Of a stretch of DNA of 5,300 nt, positions 3,970-5,300 are shown piece after piece. The stretch lies in assembly GCA_946630765.1 (NCBI GenBank), contig CAMOZF010000145.1, positions 1 through 5,300 of the forward strand, given 5' to 3'. Positions within the stretch are counted from its first letter, which is position 1. The number at the start of each line of letters is the position of its first letter. Both the position numbers and the translations under genes were made by a program. This DNA is from an uncultured Lachnospiraceae bacterium. Its GTDB lineage: Bacteria; Bacillota_A; Clostridia; Lachnospirales; Lachnospiraceae. A model generated the notes under the pieces. It did not search any database. It was not told the origin of the DNA and saw only the letters and a list, made by a program, of their open reading frames with translations.

Positions 3970-5300
3970 ATGCCTATTTTTGAGACTTTGGAACGGAATG
4001 CGGAACTTTATCCGAACGAGACGGCGCTCGTTGAAATAAACCCCAAATTTGAGCCCAAGAGCCGCATTACCTGGCGCGACTACGCGCTGATGCAGCCGAT
4101 CCCGGGAGAACCCTTCAGAAGAGAGATCACCTGGAAGGATTTTGACGTGAAGGCAAACCGCTTTGCGAACCTTCTTTTCACGCGCGGCGTAAAGAAGGGT
4201 GACAAGGTGGCGATTCTCCTGATGAATTCGATCGAATGGCTGCCGATCTATTTCGGTATCCTGAAGACCGGGGCGATCGCGGTTCCGCTGAACTTCCGCT
4301 ATACCTCGGACGAGATTCGCTACTGCCTGAAAAAGGCGGACTGCAGCCTGCTCGTATTCGGCCCGGAATTCATCGGCCGTATCGAGGAGATCTATGACCG
4401 CCTGCCCTTTATCCGCCATATGTTCTATGTCGGAGAGGAGTGCCCGAGCTTCGCGGACAGCTACGACCGGATGATCGCCTACTGCACCAGCAAGCGTCCC
4501 GAGATGGGCATCACCGACGATGACGACGGCGTCATCTATTTCTCCTCCGGCACGACCGGTTTCCCGAAGGCAATCCTGCACCGTCATCGCTCGCTGATGC
4601 ACGCGATGAACTGCGAGCAGGCGCATCACGGCCAGACGCACGAGGATGTGTTCCTCTGCATTCCGCCGCTGTATCACACCGGCGCGAAGATGCACTGGTT
4701 CGGGTCCCTGAAGGTCGGCGGAAAGGCCGTCCTTCTCAAGGGCGTGGAGCCGGAGTGGATCATCAAGGCCGCATCCGAAGAGAAATGCTCGATCGTCTGG
4801 CTCCTCGTGCCGTGGGCGCAGGACATTCTGGACAGTATCGAGAGAAATGAAATCAACCTTGCGCAGTACGATCTTTCGGCATGGCGGCTCATGCATATCG
4901 GCGCGCAGCCCGTTCCGCCGTCTCTCATAAAGCGCTGGCTGAAGGTGTTCCCGAAGCATGATTATGATACCAACTACGGCCTCTCCGAGTCGATCGGCCC
5001 CGGCTGCGTCCATCTTGGGATCGGCAATGTCCACAAGGTCGGCGCGATCGGTAAGGCCGGCTACGGCTGGGAAGTGAAGATCGCAAATCCGGACGATTCG
5101 GCGGTGAAGAAGGGCGAGGTCGGCGAACTGTATGTCAGAGGCCCCGGCGTCATGAAATGCTACTACAATGACCCGCAGGCCACCAAAGAATCCCTGACAG
5201 AGGATGGGTTCCTTCGGACCGGCGACATGGCGATGGAGGATCCGGACGGCTTCATTTACCTCGTGGACCGCAAGAAAGACGTCATCATCACCGGCGGCGA
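3970..5300 (+). CDS. AMP-dependent acyl-CoA synthetase/ligase (class I adenylate-forming enzyme), 3' end outside the window
   Basis: The first 443 residues of an ANL-superfamily ligase are visible. Such enzymes activate a carboxylate with ATP to an acyl-AMP and then transfer it to CoA. Motifs in order are the ATP P-loop YFSSGTTGFPK (190-200), IPPLYHTG (231-238), IGAQPVP (310-316), NYGLSES (335-341, in place of the common YGxTE), the ribose-binding Asp in RTGDM (Asp419), and the hinge DRKKDVIITGG (433-443). The catalytic lysine of the C-terminal domain lies beyond the edge. The start at 3970 follows AGGAG with an eight-base gap and gives the normal N-terminus PIFETLERNAELYPNETALVE. An extra segment near residues 25-50 holds a second copy of the ITWRDY-type motif. 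The overall pattern resembles fatty-acid or carnitine/crotonobetaine CoA ligases, but the substrate cannot be told. It has its own promoter and structured leader, so it is not part of the uracil operon. Confidence 0.9.
   Translation, partial: MPIFETLERNAELYPNETALVEINPKFEPKSRITWRDYALMQPIPGEPFRREITWKDFDVKANRFANLLFTRGVKKGDKVAILLMNSIEWLPIYFGILKTGAIAVPLNFRYTSDEIRYCLKKADCSLLVFGPEFIGRIEEIYDRLPFIRHMFYVGEECPSFADSYDRMIAYCTSKRPEMGITDDDDGVIYFSSGTTGFPKAILHRHRSLMHAMNCEQAHHGQTHEDVFLCIPPLYHTGAKMHWFGSLKVGGKAVLLKGVEPEWIIKAASEEKCSIVWLLVPWAQDILDSIERNEINLAQYDLSAWRLMHIGAQPVPPSLIKRWLKVFPKHDYDTNYGLSESIGPGCVHLGIGNVHKVGAIGKAGYGWEVKIANPDDSAVKKGEVGELYVRGPGVMKCYYNDPQATKESLTEDGFLRTGDMAMEDPDGFIYLVDRKKDVIITGG

Noticed and set aside
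3889..5034. Long minus-strand open frame (381 codons) opposite the acyl-CoA synthetase
   Set aside because: It is antisense to a clear enzyme gene, its translation is charged and low in recognisable motifs, and it is explained by GC-rich codon bias on the coding strand.

Overview
The window looks like a chromosomal segment of a moderately GC-rich Gram-positive anaerobe, most likely a clostridium of the Lachnospiraceae type. The reasons are the sigma-A-like promoters (TTGACA/TATAAT), strong purine-rich ribosome binding sites, a tRNA-Glu of the Bacillus/Clostridium type without an encoded CCA, the presence of a PyrR regulator, and a uracil permease of the kind found in clostridia. This placement is inferred from gene content and sequence style; no database search was possible.

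Layout. Bases 1-471 hold the 3' end of radA (DNA repair ATPase). A symmetric intrinsic terminator (497-530) serves both radA and the convergent minus-strand tRNA-Glu(CUC) gene (537-608). The tRNA has its own near-consensus promoter on the minus strand (627-655). About 80 bp away is a consensus plus-strand promoter (737-765) reading the other way. It starts a roughly 135-nt leader followed by a pyrimidine-salvage cluster: upp (uracil phosphoribosyltransferase, 907-1563), pyrR (UMP/PRPP-responsive RNA-binding regulator, 1689-2222) and a uraA/pyrP-like uracil permease (2301-3704). All three point the same way with short gaps and no convincing terminator between them, so they probably form an operon: the permease imports uracil, Upp converts uracil plus PRPP to UMP, and PyrR senses UMP. 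A hairpin with a CAGAGA hexaloop between upp and pyrR resembles the PyrR-binding loop and suggests autoregulation.

A possible terminator closes the permease gene. A new promoter (3736-3765) then starts a leader of about 198 nt that folds, by eye, into an initial GNRA-type hairpin, a helix enclosing three hairpins, and a long GC-rich terminator-like hairpin just upstream of the ribosome binding site. It precedes an AMP-dependent acyl-CoA synthetase (class I adenylate-forming enzyme, from 3970) that runs off the right edge. This leader is the best candidate for something undescribed: it looks like a cis-regulatory RNA controlling the acyl-CoA synthetase, and it matches no riboswitch class I could recall.

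No mobile element, CRISPR array or integrase-type feature was seen. No gene-free stretch exceeds 300 bases; the two longest (609-906 and 3705-3969) hold the promoters and structured leaders described below.
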